Position numbers and translations under genes: made by a program
NCBI GenBank assembly: GCA_023614405.1
Contig: CM042689.1
Span: 331,304,305 to 331,368,304, forward strand
Direction: 5' to 3'
From: Avena insularis
Lineage: Eukaryota > Streptophyta > Magnoliopsida > Poales > Poaceae
DNA: 64,000 bases
Notes under the pieces: generated by a model
Databases searched by the model: none
Told to the model about the DNA's origin: nothing
Seen by the model: only the letters and a program-made list of their open reading frames with translations
Part shown: positions 34,870-48,300 of the stretch, in pieces
How positions within the stretch are numbered: position 1 is the stretch's first letter
Layout of the letters: each line of letters begins with the position of its first letter

Positions 34870-35912
34870 TAGAAAGTATATATGTCAAATATTTGTCCCA
34901 ATTTTCAATCACACCTAACGAATCTCCCTTTTAGAAAGATCATATGAGGGTTAACAAAAAATTATTTAGCAGAGAAGCTTTTTATGTTGAAAATGGGTCT
35001 AAACCTCACTTTTGGGAGGACACCTGGCTTGAGATTGACACTCTTGCTCGTTAATTTCTTCATATTACAACATTGTTCAAATAAATCATCTCACAATGGC
35101 CGAGGTGTTAACAACAATTCCCAAAATATTGTATTTAGAAGACTGCTAACTAGGTACAAGTGGGCATCCTAGTTACATCTTGTACCAATACTGATGTTTG
35201 TTGAACTATCAGATGATCTTGATAGAAACATCCATGCTTCTAGAGTTTCCATGTCACATCCATGTCACTTGATATGATGAATTATGGACATAACTTTTGG
35301 AGTAAGACTATTTGAAAACATAAAATTCCACTAAGGATGAAGATCTTCTCATGGTTCCTTGGGAATAGGCAATTCTATCTATGGACAATCTAACAAAAAA
35401 GTTGATGAGATGGAAATAAAAAACCTATTTTTATGATAAGGATGAAACAATACAACATTAATTTTCTCCCTTGACTTCTTAGCACAATTACTATGACATA
35501 TAGTGTTTGTTGCATTTAACATTCCACCACCTACCAACATTGCAAATATGCTCGAGAATTTGTTGAACAATCCAAAACTAAAGGCACAAATCCATGTGGG
35601 AGTCTATGCTTTATATTGGGAAATTAGGAATCCACAAGAGGAGTTTATGCTTTATATTGGGCAATTAGGAATCCTCTAAATGATATTATTTTTAACATCA
35701 AACAAGTTGCTATTTTTTTAAGATTGTCCATATATCTACACATTGGATTTGTATGTGATCCTTACTTTATTGTGCAGAGGCATGGTATCAACTAAAGTAT
35801 GGGTGCAGTTGACTAGAGATGGTTGCACTTGGTATATGCAACCAATATGGTTGGAGGCCTAACAACATAATTAATGATGCATAAGCAATTATTGTAATAT
35901 TTCTATGGATCC
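34870..35912 (+). pseudogene. LINE reverse-transcriptase C-terminal (zf-RVT) relic
   Basis: Frames here read SREAFYVENGSKPHFWEDTW followed by a stop, then IPLRMKIFSWFLGNR-like and FYDKDETIQH-like pieces. These resemble the region after the reverse transcriptase in plant LINEs and the zf-RVT domain (G-G-x-xxFWEDxWL, then K-IP-K-K-FxW, then DETxxHLF). Several frameshifts and stops are present. A 45-bp near-duplicate (TTTATGCTTTATATTGGG) occurs at 35605-35690. The large gypsy element inserted at 35918 immediately downstream. Confidence 0.55.
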
Positions 35913-35917
35913 ATACA

Positions 35918-38331
35918 TGTAACATCCTCAAAATCATGTTTCAAACTTATGCATATCATCCATGCATCCATGAGCATATGAATTTCATTTCAAACAAATC
36001 AATTCAAAGCAGAAGCATTTGTGATTATTATTTTATGTAAGTTTGCTCAAGCCTTAGTGCTATCTTCCAATGAGAAGAATACTTGTTTTTGATTCAGTAA
36101 AGTTTGTTTATTCAAACTTAGGCACCACCAAAAGTTTGAACAAATTTCAAAACAAAATGAATAATAAAACCAATATTATGCCTATTGAATATATATCATA
36201 AAGGCTTGGTTTTATTTTTATTTTCATCTGATCAAAATGTTTGGTTTGGATAGTAGTGTTTGGCACACATTTGAGTGCAAGGTTTACAGTATAAAAACCT
36301 AGGGAAGATTTGAATTCAAACTCATTTGATTTAGATTTGAAAAACATTTCAGAAAATTAAAACAGAAAAAGAAAAGGAGAAAAGAAATAGAAAAGGGCCA
36401 GCGCTACCTATCTGGCCCAACTACTAATCCAGCCCACTAAGCCCACCCGGGGTCCTTTCTCTCGCTCACCCGCAGACACATCCCCAGAGTCACTGACCGC
36501 ATGACCCCACCCCCTCGTTGTTTAAACCCGCTGACGAGTGGACCCTGCAACCACGTCGCCTTCGTCGTTAATCACGCGCGCCAGCGCCGCTCGCTCCGCC
36601 GTTACCTCGCCGCTGTTACTGCGCGCTTAATTGCCATTGATTCGCCGTGCAATCCTCGCCCCCTCTCTGGCTATAAGATCCCCTCTGCACCGCGGCCATT
36701 TCCCCTCACCTAGCGCCACCTCTACGCCCCTAGGCTGCCCGCAATTGCCTCTACACCGCCGCAGACAGAGCAACTCCGGCAGGCGATTCCGGTAAGCTCC
36801 GACCGCCCCGCCGTCTCTGGTTCAAACTAGCGTGACCGCCATGTCCTTGTGCATCTGCTAACACCCCTGGTTTGCCTGCTCGTGACCCAGGTCGTCGTTC
36901 TCGTTCACGCCCGCAACCACCAGCGCCGCCGCTCGACTCCGACGAGCAATAGCGGTAAGAACTAAGCGCCCCTTGCCTTCCCTTTGGTACCATCTTGTTC
37001 GCCAGACACTTGCGCATCTCCTAAACCCTCTGCCTTGTGCTAGGACGACGCAAAGCCTCGACAACGACCTCGACAGCAAGCGATAGACGCCGCCCACAAC
37101 TCCGACGAGCCCCAGCGACCGTGTCTGTGCGCCCCTTGCCAAGCCGCCGCCAGGTTGAGCATCAGCACGTCGTCGCGTCTCTGGTAAGCGCCTCCAACGA
37201 CCCCCTAGCCACCTGTAGCGCCGCGCCGCCGTAGGCAGAGCTCGCCGCCGCCAGTAGCCGCCGCTAGCGCCGCCCGTCTGTGGTCAATTAGATTAGGGCC
37301 GTAGGATTTAGATCTAACGAGTAAGATTAGATCTGTGTCGAAGAGGTACGCGTCAGATCTGGCCGTGCATCTTCACTTAAATCGTGTGGCTCTTGTTGAT
37401 CGATCCGCCCAAACCGGTACGCACCAATCAGAACATGACGCGTGTCTGGAGTTTAGATTTAAAACAGGATTTGAATCTGATTGTGGTTTGAATTTGATTT
37501 GGCTATAACTTTTGATCCCCACGTTAGAATTTGACAAATTTTATATCGTTGGAATCAGGAGAGCAAGCTCTTTCTATATATGCAATGTGTTTAATGTTTT
37601 GCTTCTGTTAAAATGGCTTTATTGACAGAAACTTGTGTAGGGCTAATTTGAGTTTATGAAGTGTTTAGGAAATGATTTAGGGTTTAAATAAATGTTGTTT
37701 GGCAAGTTTTTAACTTGTTAAAGAACCAGTACTGTTTACTTGCTTGGTTGAATTTTAAAAATCATCACATATCATCTTGCATGCCTGCATATATTTTTGG
37801 TTGTATATGTTTTGTATGTAATTTGGTGCTATAATTCTTTGTGTAGATTTTGGTGCTAGTGATTGTGATTGTGAAGAGTGTAACTACTCTCCAAACTACC
37901 AAGGCAAGTGGTACTTCATGAATATTTCTATCCCCATGTTTTATTCTAAGCATTAGAAATATTTTGCTAAGTCCTGCATGTTATTATTTTGCTTATATGC
38001 CATGTTGGGAAATCCTAGTAGTTGTAGAATTGCTAGGGAATCTCTAAGTTAAGTTACTATCTATGCCATGCTTAGCCTAGCTAGTAGCAAACAAGGGTTG
38101 GTGAAATATACATGCTATGATGAAAATATTTCTAAGTCTTTGGACTTGTGTTTTGCCTAATAAAACAACTAAGTTAATGAAACACCTGGGTGGAATGGAA
38201 GGAATGGTTTATGTTGAGTGGTTACACAAGGCCCATTTCTATGGTTTACCTTGTGTATCTCACTTGTGGTAAGCCACCCAGGAACAAAGATATTTTAGAG
38301 GCCAAGTGTTAATAAGCTTCTAGTGCAGCCA
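35918..38331 (+). mobile_element. Left LTR of the large gypsy element, part 1
   Basis: Collinear with 56700-59088. It has a TATA box at 36672-36677 (TATAAG) followed by a GC-rich leader with GT-AG intron-like spacing, a T-rich part, and the nested inverted repeat at 38185-38282. It is interrupted at 38331 by the inner element and resumes after the duplicated AGCCA at 49560 (to 50355). ORFs in the leader occur on both strands in both LTRs and are not called. Confidence 0.95.
38185..38282 (+). other. Nested inverted repeat conserved in this LTR group
   Basis: Outer arms CCTGGGTGG (38185-38193) and CCACCCAGG (38274-38282); inner arms ACACAAGG (38224-38231) and CCTTGTGT (38249-38256). The same structure is at 58944-59041, 42552-42648, 31453-31550 and 11639-11736. 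In the 31.5-kb copy one inner pair changes on both sides (ACACAGGG with CCCTGTGT). It would fold into a two-part stem-loop in LTR RNA. Confidence 0.7.
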
Positions 38332-41300
38332 TGTCACATCCCAAGATTTTCCAAATCTTGTAATGTGAAAAATAAATAAACAAAATAAATTATTATTGGA
38401 AAATCAGGGTGAATAGAAACTTTTGTTCTAAAAGGAAACTTAAAATCCCATCTTGAACAAACTTTAATTAAAGTATGAATTCAACAAAATCCAAATCAAG
38501 GGAAATGCATTCCTCAATGAATGTATCTGGAAATTTAAACACTTGGAAAATAAATCCAAACCCTAAACCCTAATGGAATAAAATCATTTCCAAGTTATCT
38601 CCAAGCCTATGGATTTGATCCATATAAAAATTTGTCAGCAAACATTTTCAAATGATCAAGAAAGACAAATAGAAATATTAAAAGACCATATAAATTGGTT
38701 TCACTTAATTTGGAACCATAGATAAAATCTTATGAATGTAATAAGATAAGGAATGGTATTCCCAAAACTAATAAAGCAACCACCTAGAAATCCATACCAA
38801 TTGGTGAGCAAATAAACTTAAAAGGATTTAAAAGGATAAACAAATAATAAACAAGATTTTAAAAATTGGAATCACCAAGTTTGGATCTCTAAATAAAAAG
38901 ATATGGATTTTATAAGATAAAGAAAGAATTAATAATTAAAGAATATTTAAAGACCAAACCAAACCTTGGCCAAATCCTTAAACAAGTGGAATGAATTTAA
39001 TCCAAACCCAAATAAAAATATTGGATAAAGAATTGCTAAAATAAAATGGCATAAACCAAATCCTATTGGAATAAAGACAAATCCAAATTTTAAATGATTA
39101 ATAAATCATATTAAAAACTTTTCCAAATAATTCAAGATGAATTATTTGACACCCTTTTAAGTAAACAAAACTTACTGAAAGGATTTGGAAGAATTTAGAA
39201 GTCAAATGGAAATTAAAGACATTATTAAATCCTATTTTGATTTAAAACAAGGGCCCTTTTTATTAATCAAAAAGACCCCAAAAGGAATAAAATAAATTTC
39301 CAAAATTAACATCAGAATGTGCTACCAATCAATATTTAAACCTACACAAAATTTGACAAAGTTTTGAATTCAAATAAGTGTTTGAATTAATTAAACAAAA
39401 CCAAAACAGAATAAAGGAAAAGGAAAAAGAAAAACAAACAGAACAAAAAAAAGTAAACAGACTCGACCCAGCCAGCGAGCCCACTAGGCCCAGTCCAGCC
39501 CACCTCTTCCCCCTCCCCCGAAACGTTTTTCCTCACCACAGACCTAAACCGCAAAGACGCTGAATGGTGGACCCTATTCCCTCTCTCTCTCGCTGCCAGA
39601 AGGCCCCACAGCCACGTCACCTTCTTCCTCACCCGCGGACTACGCCCCTCACCTCGCCGGCCGTTGTAGGCGAACAACGCTCGGCTTAATTCGCGTTAAT
39701 GGCACAGTTAAACCTCACCCTGACGACGCCCTCTTAACCGCCCACGTCTCCTCTCCATTTCCCCTCTGCCGCCTCACCCTAGCACGCCCCCAGGCCGCAG
39801 AATTTCGCCTTACACTGCCACTGCTCCGACAACTTTCCCGGCCGATTCCGGCGAAGCCAGACCGCCCCTTGCCTCCTCGACCAAGCTCACATACTTCCCA
39901 CCTCATGGGGCACCTTCCAGTGTCGCCCGTTCATCCGCGCGTGCTGTAAATCGTCGACAACGACATCACTGAGCAAGCGCCGCCGTCTGCTACCTCTCCG
40001 GCGAACTACTGACGCCAACCTCGAGCGCCCCTCGTGTTCTGGTGAGTACTCCTTCAACTCTTGAGACCGTGCGCACCTCCCTGACATGCCACCTTGCCTT
40101 CTTACGCCCTAGGAGCTCGTCCCCGACAACGTCAACACGTTCCCGAGCCGGTGAGCAACTTCGGCGAGGAATTCCGATCAACCCCGTGCGCCCCTTCACC
40201 AACCAAGGGCAGGTTGAGCCAGAGTAGCTGATCCGGACGAAACGGTATGAGCCAATGAAAACATTCCACGTGGCCAGACTCTGGTTTTAAAAACAGATTT
40301 GAACCTATTAGATATGTGATTTTGTAAATTGCATAACTTTAAATATACACGTACAATTTTTGCGAATTTTATATCAATGGAATCAGCAAGACAAGCCCTA
40401 GCCAACCATGCACTTTGTTTAGTAAAAAGCTTCTGTTAAATGGTTTGTTTTTGCAGAAACTTGTGTATGCATGTTTAGAGTATAAAATTGTTCTAAAATG
40501 ATTTTGAGGATAAAATCTTTGGCAAATGGTTTGTTTTGAACCTACTGACCATAGGAAACAAATGGTGATTTCAAAAATGTATTTGGTGAAACAAAAGAAC
40601 AAATCTTTGATTTAAACCATTTCTAGTATTAACGCTCGGCTTAATTCGCGTTAATGGCACAGTTAAACCTCACCTTGACGACGCCCTCTTAACCGCCCAC
40701 GTCTCCTCTCCATTTCCCCTCTGCCGCCTCACCCTAGCACGCCCCCAGGCCGCAGAATTTCGCCTTACACTGCCACTGCTCCGACAACTTTCCCGGCCGA
40801 TTCCGGCGAAGCCAGACCGACCCTTGCCTCCTCGACCAAGCTCACATACTTCCCACCTCATGGCGCACCTTCCAGTGTCGCCCGTTCATCCGCGCGTGCT
40901 ATAAATCGTCGACAACGACATCACTGAGCAAGCGCCGCCGTCTGCTACCTCTCCGGCGAACTACTGACGCCAACCCCGAGCGCCCCTCGTGTTCTGGTGA
41001 GTACTCCTGCAACTCTCGAGACCGTGCGCACCTCCCTGACATGCTTCCTTGCCTTCTTACGCCCTAGGAGCTCGTCCCCGACAATGTCAACACGTTCCCG
41101 AGCCGGTGAGCAACTTAGGCGAGGAATTCCGATCTACCCCGTGCGCCCCTTCACCAACCAAGGGCAGGTTGAGCATCTCCGTGCCACGGTGATCACAGTG
41201 AGCCACCTCTCCTCCTTCCTTGCTTCCTCTAGCGTCAACCCCGCCGTAGCCAGACACGCCTCCGCCGTTCACCACCGCCAGCGCCGCCAGTTAGTGGCAA

Positions 41301-43517
41301 GCAGAGGATAGCCGTCCGATCTCGATCTAGTGGATAGGAAAGAAACTTAAACTAAGGGGTACGTTTGCTTCTGAGCCGCACGATCTACTTTAGATCCAAC
41401 GCGCCAGAGTAGCTGATCCGGACGAAACGGTATGAGCCAATGAAAACATTCCACGTGGCCAGACTTTGGTTTTAAAAACAGATTTGAACCTATTAGATAT
41501 GTGATTTTGTAAATGGCATAACTTTAAATATACACGTCCAATTTTTGCAAATTTTATATCAATGGAATCAGCAAGACAAGCCCTAGCCAACCATGCACTT
41601 TGTTTAGTAAAAAGCTTCTGTTAAATGGTTTGTTTTTGCAGAAACTTGTGTATGCATGTTTAGAGTATAGAAATTGTTCTAAAATGATTTTGAGGATAAA
41701 ATCTTTGGCAAATGGTTTGTTTTGAACCTACTGACCATAGGAAACAAATGGTGGTTTCAAAAATGTATTTGGTGAAACACAAGAACAAATCTTTGATTTA
41801 AACCATTTCTAGTCAAATAAAATATGGTTTAATTATTAAAAAATGGTTTTGGAAGAAAACCTTTGGGAAATGTTTTGGAAATAAACTCTTTGACCCCAAA
41901 CACAAGGTTATATGGTTTGAAAACATATTTAGTGAAACCTATAGAATTTTGCCTTATTAAAAACATTTCTACACCACATAAAATGATACCTTGTTTTAAA
42001 AATGGTTTATGAAGTGAAACCTTTTGCAAATGATTTTGTCACTTTATAAAATGATCATTAGGTGTTTTCAAATGTTTATGAACCATTAGAAAACCACTTC
42101 TCCAAATAAAACAATCTTTAGCATGCTTGCATGCATTGTTTTGTTATTATTATTTTATGTGTTGAATTGCTTGAATGGTAGTTTGAAATGTTGTTTGCTT
42201 GATTGAATTGTAGTGACTTGAAGTGTGTGAACATTGCAAAGATCAAGGAGTAAACTTATACCCTCTACCAAAAAGGCAAGTGATGCTTCATACTTTTGTC
42301 CCATTATTTTCACTATGCATTAGTGATATTTCTAAGTAAGACTTGCATGGAATTTTGCTAAGTATAAACTATGCTATGAGAAATCCTAGTAGATGAAACC
42401 GTAGTAGAATTTCCTAAGTTAAGATTCCTACTACTATCATGCTTAGCTTAGCTAGTAGAAAACAAGGGTGGATTATATACTCATGCTATGGAAAACTTCT
42501 AAGTCTGAGGACTTGAGTTTTGTTTAATAAAACAACTAAGTGAATGAATCACCTGGGTGGAATGGAAGGAATGGTTTGTGTTGAGTGGTTCACAAGGCCC
42601 ATTTCTATGGTTTACCTTGTGTATCTCACTTGTGGATGGCCACCCAGGAACAAACAGATTTGAGATGTCAAATGTTGAGAAGCTTCAAGTGCATCCACTT
42701 GGCATTATGGGCTCTGCCTGGATCATATAGGTTACAAGAACTTAGCCAAATGGACAGTTGGTGGTAGGGGAATGATAGGTTGGAACACGTCCATTCTGGT
42801 CTAAGGGAAGGCTTCTGAAAGATCTTGTCTTGGTAAAACCAAGTCTTGTGGGGAAAGTGCACCACCTCTGCAGAGTGTAAAATCTAAGTACTTAGCCATG
42901 TCCCTGGTAAAGGACAATTTGAGCATCAAGACATGGAAGCTATCAAGAATCTCATCATCCCAATTTCTAAGTAAAAACTTGTGGTTGAAGAAGGGTTGAA
43001 GGATCACCAATTTCTATTGGGAGATGCCTTGGGTGATTTTATCAAGAAAAAACTTAGTGTTTTCAAATGATAAGGAAAATCTATTTTGAGCAAAGCAAGT
43101 CTAAGCTCCACTTGGCCAAATGCATATAGATAATAGACTACACTATATTACCATAGTATCACTTGCCAATACAATTCAAATGTATTGACCCTTGTGGCTG
43201 TAACTTGTTATGTTGCAGGTTTGTTTGATATTAGTGAAGTTTAATGATTAGGATTACAAGTCTACAACCAACATGTCTGCCTGTGGCACTTTGAAGATGA
43301 AGGACCCCATTCTTTATAGATATTCTGCTGCAATGTAATGTAATAGCCAAATGAGCTATGTAAGATGTAATGAAATTACTTTATTCCTGGTTATAAAGTT
43401 GTATTATGACCTATGTTTCTTGATATTACATCTTAACTGTGGATGCTAGCTATTGATCCAGGGACTAGCATTGTAAACACAGGGATCTCTACCTTATTAA
43501 AGGTTGGGAACCTTACA
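38332..43517 (+). mobile_element. Left LTR of the nested element (5186 bp)
   Basis: Starts TGTCACATCCCAAGATTTTC and ends ...GGGAACCTTACA before the PBS. Its AT-rich first 1.1 kb is followed by a GC-rich leader and a long A/T-rich tract with repeated AATGGTTT-type motifs. It contains the 955-bp-period duplication at 39676-41813 and the nested inverted repeat at 42552-42648. The ORFs inside recur in both LTRs but are antisense or overlap each other and are not called. Confidence 0.93.
39676..41813. repeat. Tandem duplication inside one LTR
   Basis: Copy 1 is 39676-40627 and copy 2 is 40631-41813, both starting AACGCTCGGCTTAATTCGCG and ending AAACCATTTCTAGT. Copy 1 lacks about 230 bp present in copy 2 (about 41176-41405), at a join GGTTGAGCC/AGAGTAGC. 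The right LTR has a single complete copy (about 46677-47850). The duplication therefore arose in the left LTR only. Confidence 0.9.
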
Positions 43518-43519
43518 GA

Positions 43520-43530
43520 TGGTATCAGAG
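43520..43530 (+). promoter_or_regulatory. Primer-binding site of the nested element
   Basis: TGGTATCAGAG, two bases after the LTR end at 43517. This matches the start of the tRNA-iMet-complementary PBS, but the next base is A instead of the usual C. Confidence 0.8.
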
Positions 43531-44220
43531 AATTGTGTTGCCTATAGGATTATAACCCTAGGATTGGACAAAACCCCTTAGAAAAATAGGAGTTGTATTT
43601 GTTCCAAAACCTATTTACAAACAATCTTGTAAACTCTTTCCTCAACCATTTTGGTTTTGACTCTACATCTCTTCTACTTCAACTTGATGGATAAAGCCTT
43701 CTCCATGGCCAAAGACTTCACCATGATCAAAGGACTTCATCAACTCTAATGACTTCAACTTCTTCAACTCTAATGACTTCAACATCTTCAGCATTTTCAC
43801 CAAGGACTTCAACTTGGATATTACTAAGGACTACAAGTGTGACAAGAAATATTACTCAAGACTTGAAGACTAAGGAAACACAACTTAGAAGAAACTATCA
43901 TCACTTTGAAGTTTTGTGAGCAAGAATTTTTCCAAAGGAACCATGACCTTGTTCATGAAGAATCAACTAAGAAGGATGGAAAGATTTCAAGTGAACCATA
44001 TTGATGGACCACCATATTAAGTATAGATCAAAACACACCAACTTATGTGGTGTAACAAAAATATTTTTGGTTGCCTAAAAATATGCTTGAAACTTGTTGT
44101 GTGAGTGGAATGTTTGTTTGTGATTGCTTGCGCATTGCTTGTGTGAATTGTAAAGTGTGTGATTAGAATTGTTCCCTTAGAAATATTTTGCCTATTCTAA
44201 TCCCAATCCAACCCAAACAG

Positions 44221-45222
44221 ATGACTTCTCCAAGAGACTCCAACATCAAGGATGATGACAACAACAACAACCAAGAGAACAACATGAGAGACCAACTTCT
44301 AGCAAACCAAACCCAGTTGAGCCAAGTGACAACTCAGCTTTTAGCCAACAACAATGTATTAGACCCAACCATACAAAGGATTTTGAAACTTCAATCCCAA
44401 TTGTTGCAAGGGATGGCCACTGAAATGATCAACATGGGAGACAACTCTTCCAAAGGAGTTTGTGACAACAAGGAGGACAAAGATGTTATTCTAGAAGGAA
44501 CCCAAGCTTGCAATATTTGTGGAGACAAGGACCACACTTCCAAGGAGCATGAAGATCAATGCCCTAATTGTGAAGAGAAACATCCAATTAACCAATGCCC
44601 CACATCCCAAGCTACTTGTTACCTATGTGAAGGAAACAATCATGTCCCTATCCAATGCCCCATCTATTCCATAGTTGAACAAAGGAAACAAGGTGGAGTG
44701 CAACAACTGATTGCAGATTACCATGAGAGAGCCAAGTCTACCAAGAAGGATGAAGACAAAGGAAAATCTCAGCTTGTACCTCCCAACAACATGACTCAAT
44801 TTAAAGGACCCAAGAGAAGACATATGAATTATCCAAGGAGTAATAGAAGGTCAAGGAAACCAGTAGACATTCCTACCTATGAGATAACATATGAGGAACA
44901 TGAACTAGAAGCACTCCTAGCTTTGGAGAAACCCAAGAAAAAGAAGGACAAAATCCATGTGCAATGCTACAATTGCAAAGAGATGGGACACTATGCCAAT
45001 GAATGCCCAGAAAAGAAGGAGAAAGATAATAGCCAAGTGATGTGTTTCAAATACAAAGAACCAGGACATTATGCAAGCAATTGTCCAGAAAAGATGAAGC
45101 ACAAGATAAATCCTATGAAGGATCTCAGCCTTGTCACATGTTTCAAGTGTGGAAACAAAGGACACTATGCAGATGTTTGTCCAGAGAGATTTCAACAGGA
45201 TCCCAAGAAGGCCAATATGTAA
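44221..45222 (+). CDS. Gag-like multi-zinc-knuckle protein of the nested element
   Basis: 333 residues from the ATG at 44221 (MTSPRDSNIKDDDNNNNQEN), which directly follows CCCAAACAG. The N-terminal third is Asn/Gln-rich and helical. Then come cysteine motifs in order: CNICGDKDH (irregular), CPNCEEKHPINQC (one residue short), [42 protein letters not shown] (second Cys replaced by Tyr) and CFKCGNKGHYADVC. Three fit CX2CX4HX4C exactly. A Lys/Arg-rich linker (about residues 165-240) separates the groups. CCHC knuckles bind retroelement RNA in Gag. No protease or RT follows. The frame is completely open. It most likely packages the element's own RNA or joins particles made by an autonomous relative; that is inference. 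Confidence 0.85.
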   Translation: MTSPRDSNIKDDDNNNNQENNMRDQLLANQTQLSQVTTQLLANNNVLDPTIQRILKLQSQLLQGMATEMINMGDNSSKGVCDNKEDKDVILEGTQACNICGDKDHTSKEHEDQCPNCEEKHPINQCPTSQATCYLCEGNNHVPIQCPIYSIVEQRKQGGVQQLIADYHERAKSTKKDEDKGKSQLVPPNNMTQFKGPKRRHMNYPRSNRRSRKPVDIPTYEITYEEHELEALLALEKPKKKKDKIHVQCYNCKEMGHYANECPEKKEKDNSQVMCFKYKEPGHYASNCPEKMKHKINPMKDLSLVTCFKCGNKGHYADVCPERFQQDPKKANM

Positions 45223-45330
45223 CTTAGTTGAAAATTTTTAAGGGTGGTAGTATCCTAGATGCTTTGAGCCAACTTGTAACCCTTAGCCTCCCCAAATCTC
45301 GGGACGAGATTTATTTTAAGGGTAGTAGCC

Positions 45331-48300
45331 TGTCACATCCCAAGATTTTCCAAATCTTGTAATGTGAAAAATAAATAAACAAAATAAATTATTATTGGAA
45401 AATCAGGGTGAAAAGAAACTTTTGTTCTAAAAGGAAACTTAAAATCCCATCTTGAACAAACTTTAATTAAAGTATGAATTCAACAAAATCCAAATCAAGG
45501 GAAATGCATTCCTCAATGAATGTATCTGGAAATTTAAACACTTGGAAAATAAATCCAAACCCTAAACCCTAATGGAATAAAATCAATTCCAAGTTATCTC
45601 CAAGCCTATGGATTTGATCCATATAAAAATTTGTCAGCAAACATTTTCAAATGATCAAGAAAGACAAATAGAAATATTAAAAGACCATATAAATTGGTTT
45701 CACTTAATTTGGAACCATAGATAAAATCTTATGAATGTAATAAGATAAGGAATGGTATTCCCAAAACTAATAAAGCAACCGCCTAGAAATCCATACCAAT
45801 TGGTGAGCAAATAAACTTAAAAGGATTTAAAAGGATAAACAAATAATAAACAAGATTTTAAAAATTGGAATCACCAAGTTTGGATCTCTAAATAAAAAGA
45901 TATGGATTTTATAAGATAAAGAAAGAATTAATAATTAAAGAATATTTAAAGACCAAACCAAACCTTGGCCAAATCCTTAAACAAGTGGAATGAATTTAAT
46001 CCAAATCCAAATAAAAATATTGGATAAAGAATTGCTAAAATAAAATGGCATAAACCAAATCCTATTGGAATAAAGACAAATCCAAATTTTAAATGATAAA
46101 TAAATCATATTAAAAACTTCTCCAAATAATTCAAGATGAATTATTTGACACCCTTTTAAGTAAACAAAACTTACTGAAAGGATTTGGAAGAATTTAGAAG
46201 TCAAATGGAAATTAAAGACATTATTAAATCCTATTTTGATTTAAAACAAGGGCCCTTTTTATTAATCAAAAAGACCCCAAAAGGAATAAAATAAATTTCC
46301 AAAATTAACATCAGAATGTGCTACCAATCAATATTTAAACCTACACAAAATTTGACAAAGTTTTGAATTCAAATAAGTGTTTGAATTAATTAAACAAAAC
46401 GAAAACAGAATAAAGGAAAAGGAAAAAGAAAAACAAACAGAACAAAAAAAAGTAAACAGACTCGACCCAGCCAGCGAGCCCACTAGGCCCAGTCCAGCCC
46501 ACCTCTTCCCCCTCCCCCGAAACGTTTTTCCTCACCACAGACCAAACCCGCAAAGACGCTGACTGGTGGACCCTATTCCCTCTCTCTCTCTCGCTGCCAG
46601 AAGGCCCCACAACCACGTCACCTTCTTCCTCACCCGCGGACTACGCCCCTCAGCTCGCCGGCCGTTGTAGGCGAATAACACTCGGCTTAATTCGCGTTAA
46701 TGGCACAGTTAAACCTCACCCTGACGACGCCCTCTTAACCGCCCACGTCTCCTCTCCATTTCCCCTCTGCCGCCTCACCCTAGCACGCCCCCAGGCCGCA
46801 GAATTTTGCCTTACACTGCCACTGCTCCGACAACTTTCCCGCGATTCGGCGGCGCACCGCTTTGCCTCCTCGACCAAGCTCACATACTCCCCACCTCATG
46901 GCGCACCTTCCAGTGTCGCCCGTTCATCCGCTCGTGCTGTAAATTGTCGACAACGACATCACTGAGCAAGCGCCGCCGTCTGCTACCTCTCCGGCGAACT
47001 ACTGACGCCAACCCCGAGCGCCCCTCGTGTTCTGGTGAGTACTCCTGCAACTCTCGAGACCGTGCGCACCTCCCTGACATGCCGCCTTGCCTTCTTACGC
47101 CCTAGGAGCTCGTCCCCGACAATGTCAACACGTTCCCGAGCCGGTGAGCAACTTAGGCGAGGAATTCCGATCAACCCCGTGCGCCCCTTCACCAACCAAG
47201 GGCAGGTTGAGCATCTCCGTGCCACGGCGATCATAGTGAGCCACCTCTCCTCCTTCCTTGCTTCCTCTAGCGTTAGCCCCGCCGTAGCCAGACACGCCTC
47301 CGCCGTTCACCACCGCCAGCGCCGCCAGTTAGTGGCAAGCAGAGGATAGCCGTCCGATCTCGATCTAGTGGATAGGAAAGAAACTTAAACTAAGGGGTAC
47401 GTTTGCTTCTGAGCCGCACGATCTAATTTAGATCCAACGCGCCAGAGTAGCTGATCCGGACGAAACGGTATGAGCCAATGAAAACATTCCACGTGGCCAG
47501 ACTTTGGTTTTAAAAACAGATTTGAACCTATTAGATATGTGATTTTGTAAATGGCATAACTTTAAATATACACGTCCAATTTTTGCAAATTTTATATCAA
47601 TGGAATCAGCAAGACAAGCCCTAGCCAACCATGCACTTTGTTTAGTAAAAAGCTTCTGTTAAATGGTTTGTTTTTGCAGAAACTTGTGTATGCATGTTTA
47701 GAGTATAGAAATTGTTCTAAAATGATTTTGAGGATAAAATCTTTGGCAAATGGTTTGTTTTGAACCTACTGACCATAGGAAACAAATGGTGATTTCAAAA
47801 ATGTATTTGGTGAAACACAAGAACAAATCTTTGATTTAAACCATTTCTAGTCAAATAAAATATGGTTTAATTATTAAAAAATGGTTTTGGAAGAAAACCT
47901 TTGGGAAATGTTTTGGAAATAAACTCTCTGACCCCAAACACAAGGTTATATGGTTTGAAAACATATTTAGTGAAACCTATAGAATTTTGCCTTATTAAAA
48001 ACATTTCTACGCCACATAAAATGATACCTTGTTTTAAAAATGGTTTATGAAGTGAAACCTTTTGCAAATGATTTTGTCACTTTATAAAATGATCATTAGG
48101 TGTTTTCAAATGTTTATGAACCACTAGAAAACCACTTCTCCAAATAAAACAATCTTTAGCATGCTTGCATGCATTGTTTTGTTATTATTATTTTATGTGT
48201 TGAATTTCTTGAATGGTAGTTTGAAATGTTGTTTGCTTGATTGAATTGTAGTGACTTGAAGTGTGTGAACATTGAAAAGATCAAGGAGTAAACTTATACC

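Noticed and set aside
39387..40405. Several 60-100-codon ORFs repeated at 40.6-41.6 and 46.4-47.6 kb
   Set aside because: They repeat only because they lie in the duplicated LTR leader; they overlap on opposite strands and have no recognisable domain.
42801..43010. Conserved minus-strand ORF in LTRs (also 48839-49048, 49597-49854, 59128-59385, 31647-31859, 11810-12043)
   Set aside because: The DNA block is conserved on both strands and the frames shift between families; no start context or promoter. Conservation is better explained by an LTR functional sequence.
44188..44220. Start of the zinc-knuckle ORF at 44188
   Set aside because: 44188 is TTG; the first ATG is 44221, directly after CAAACAG, and is preferred.
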